Both the position numbers and the translations under genes were made by a program. DNA of 64,000 nt from Pandoraea terrigena. Its GTDB lineage: Bacteria; Pseudomonadota; Gammaproteobacteria; Burkholderiales; Burkholderiaceae. Below are positions 63,531-64,000 of this stretch, piece by piece (within the stretch, counting starts at the first letter, position 1; each line of letters opens with the position of its first letter). The stretch lies in contig NZ_CABPRU010000005.1 of assembly GCF_902459705.1 (NCBI RefSeq), positions 186,001-250,000 on the forward strand. Direction: 5' to 3'. The notes under the pieces were generated by a model. It was given only the letters and a program-made list of their open reading frames with translations, was not told where the DNA came from and made no database searches.

Positions 63531-64000
63531 GTGCATCTGCTGAGTGCCACCACCGGCCTCGTGCTTGTGAACGGTGTGAGCTATGGCTTGTTGCTGTTCA
63601 TGCTGTCGAGCGGGCTCACGCTGATTTTCAGCATGCTGGGCGTGCTGAATTTCGCGCATGCGAGTTTCTACATGCTCGGCGCGTACTTTGCCTACACGTT
63701 CTCGGCCACCGTCGGGTTCTGGCCGGCGCTGGTCGCTGCACCGCTGATCGTGGGGGCGATCGGGGCCGCGTTCGAGCGCGGCGTGTTGCGGCGCTTGCGT
63801 GCGCGCGGTGCGCTGGCGGAACTGCTGGCGACGTTCGGGCTCGCCTACATCGTGGTGGAGTTGGTCCAGCTCGCCTGGGGACGCGGCCCGGTCGATTATG
63901 GCGTGCCGCCGGCCTTCGAAGGCGTGCTCGTCCATGTGGGGGGCATCGCCGTGCCCGCGTACCGGCTGTTTCTGATGGGGCTGTCGTGCTCGATTGCCTT
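63531..64000 (+). CDS. livH: Branched-chain amino acid ABC transporter permease, LivH-type (partial)
   Basis: The first 156 residues of an inner-membrane permease of the LivH family; the 3' end runs off the window. Hydrophobic helices alternate with the conserved GLTLIFSMLGVLNFAHASFY segment near residues 28-47 and a loop with ERGVLRRLRARG. Start codon GTG at 63531 with AAGGAG five bases upstream. The family transports leucine, isoleucine, valine or amide compounds; next to an acyl-CoA ligase it may serve another carboxylate or amide substrate, which cannot be decided here. Rest of the operon (livM, livG, livF) is expected downstream. Confidence 0.88.
   Translation, partial: MHLLSATTGLVLVNGVSYGLLLFMLSSGLTLIFSMLGVLNFAHASFYMLGAYFAYTFSATVGFWPALVAAPLIVGAIGAAFERGVLRRLRARGALAELLATFGLAYIVVELVQLAWGRGPVDYGVPPAFEGVLVHVGGIAVPAYRLFLMGLSCSIA

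Overview
The window is GC-rich, densely coded chromosomal DNA of a betaproteobacterium. Gene content and order (tig-clpP-clpX-lon-hupB-tRNA-Val-tRNA-Asp-ppiD, paired cyanophycin synthetases, an llpE-type RND efflux operon with a divergent LysR gene) point to Burkholderiaceae, most likely Pandoraea or a Burkholderia relative. The genus is inferred from gene order and protein resemblance only.

Layout. 1-5354: a BpeEF/CeoAB-type multidrug efflux operon (lipase-like llpE, membrane-fusion protein, RND pump cut by the window edge) and its divergent LysR regulator. 5856-10188: the most unusual region, five codirectional genes. They encode a 305-residue collagen-like Gly-X-Gln repeat protein, a PP-loop ATP pyrophosphatase with paired Cys motifs, a 2OG-Fe(II)-oxygenase-like (DUF6445-like) protein, a 120-residue unknown, and a radical SAM/SPASM enzyme of the FxsB/cyclophane-maturase type. 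Three of the five share an N-terminal module of about 25 residues, so I read the cluster as a substrate plus a protein-modification kit, resembling a RiPP locus built around a collagen-like protein. 10275-18863: cyanophycin cluster (two CphA paralogues, an ABC transporter with an unusual N-terminal extension, a DUF1854 protein). 18942-23272: rdgC, then two regulator/short-chain-dehydrogenase pairs (TetR/SDR and LysR/SDR), both divergent.

23497-26183: two small unknown genes and the minCDE division-site operon. 26361-36474: a fatty-acid beta-oxidation operon under a TetR regulator (fadE, high-molecular-weight FabG, MaoC hydratase, thiolase, acyl-CoA ligase, DUF1571 protein). Its core matches the mycobacterial fadE5-fadA2-fabG4-htdX set. 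36917-45972: the protein quality-control block tig, clpP, clpX, lon, hupB, tRNA-Val(UAC), tRNA-Asp(GUC), ppiD. 46032-52431: tesA/ybbA sharing their start codons, pgi, bifunctional nnrDE, dadA. 52685-59694: purL facing a parvulin-bolA-yciB group, then a BOF-family protein and msrB. 59841-64000: selO, an acyl-CoA ligase and the start of a livH-type branched-chain amino acid permease.

Most genes are ordinary housekeeping functions with clear family signatures. Points worth attention are the collagen-like cluster and its shared leader-like module, the Ser-to-Asp change in the LlpE nucleophile elbow, the SDR lacking the Tyr/Lys pair, palindromic operators for two TetR regulators, and the zero-gap tesA/ybbA divergent pair. 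Nothing resembling a CRISPR array, an insertion sequence, an rRNA operon or a prophage was seen.
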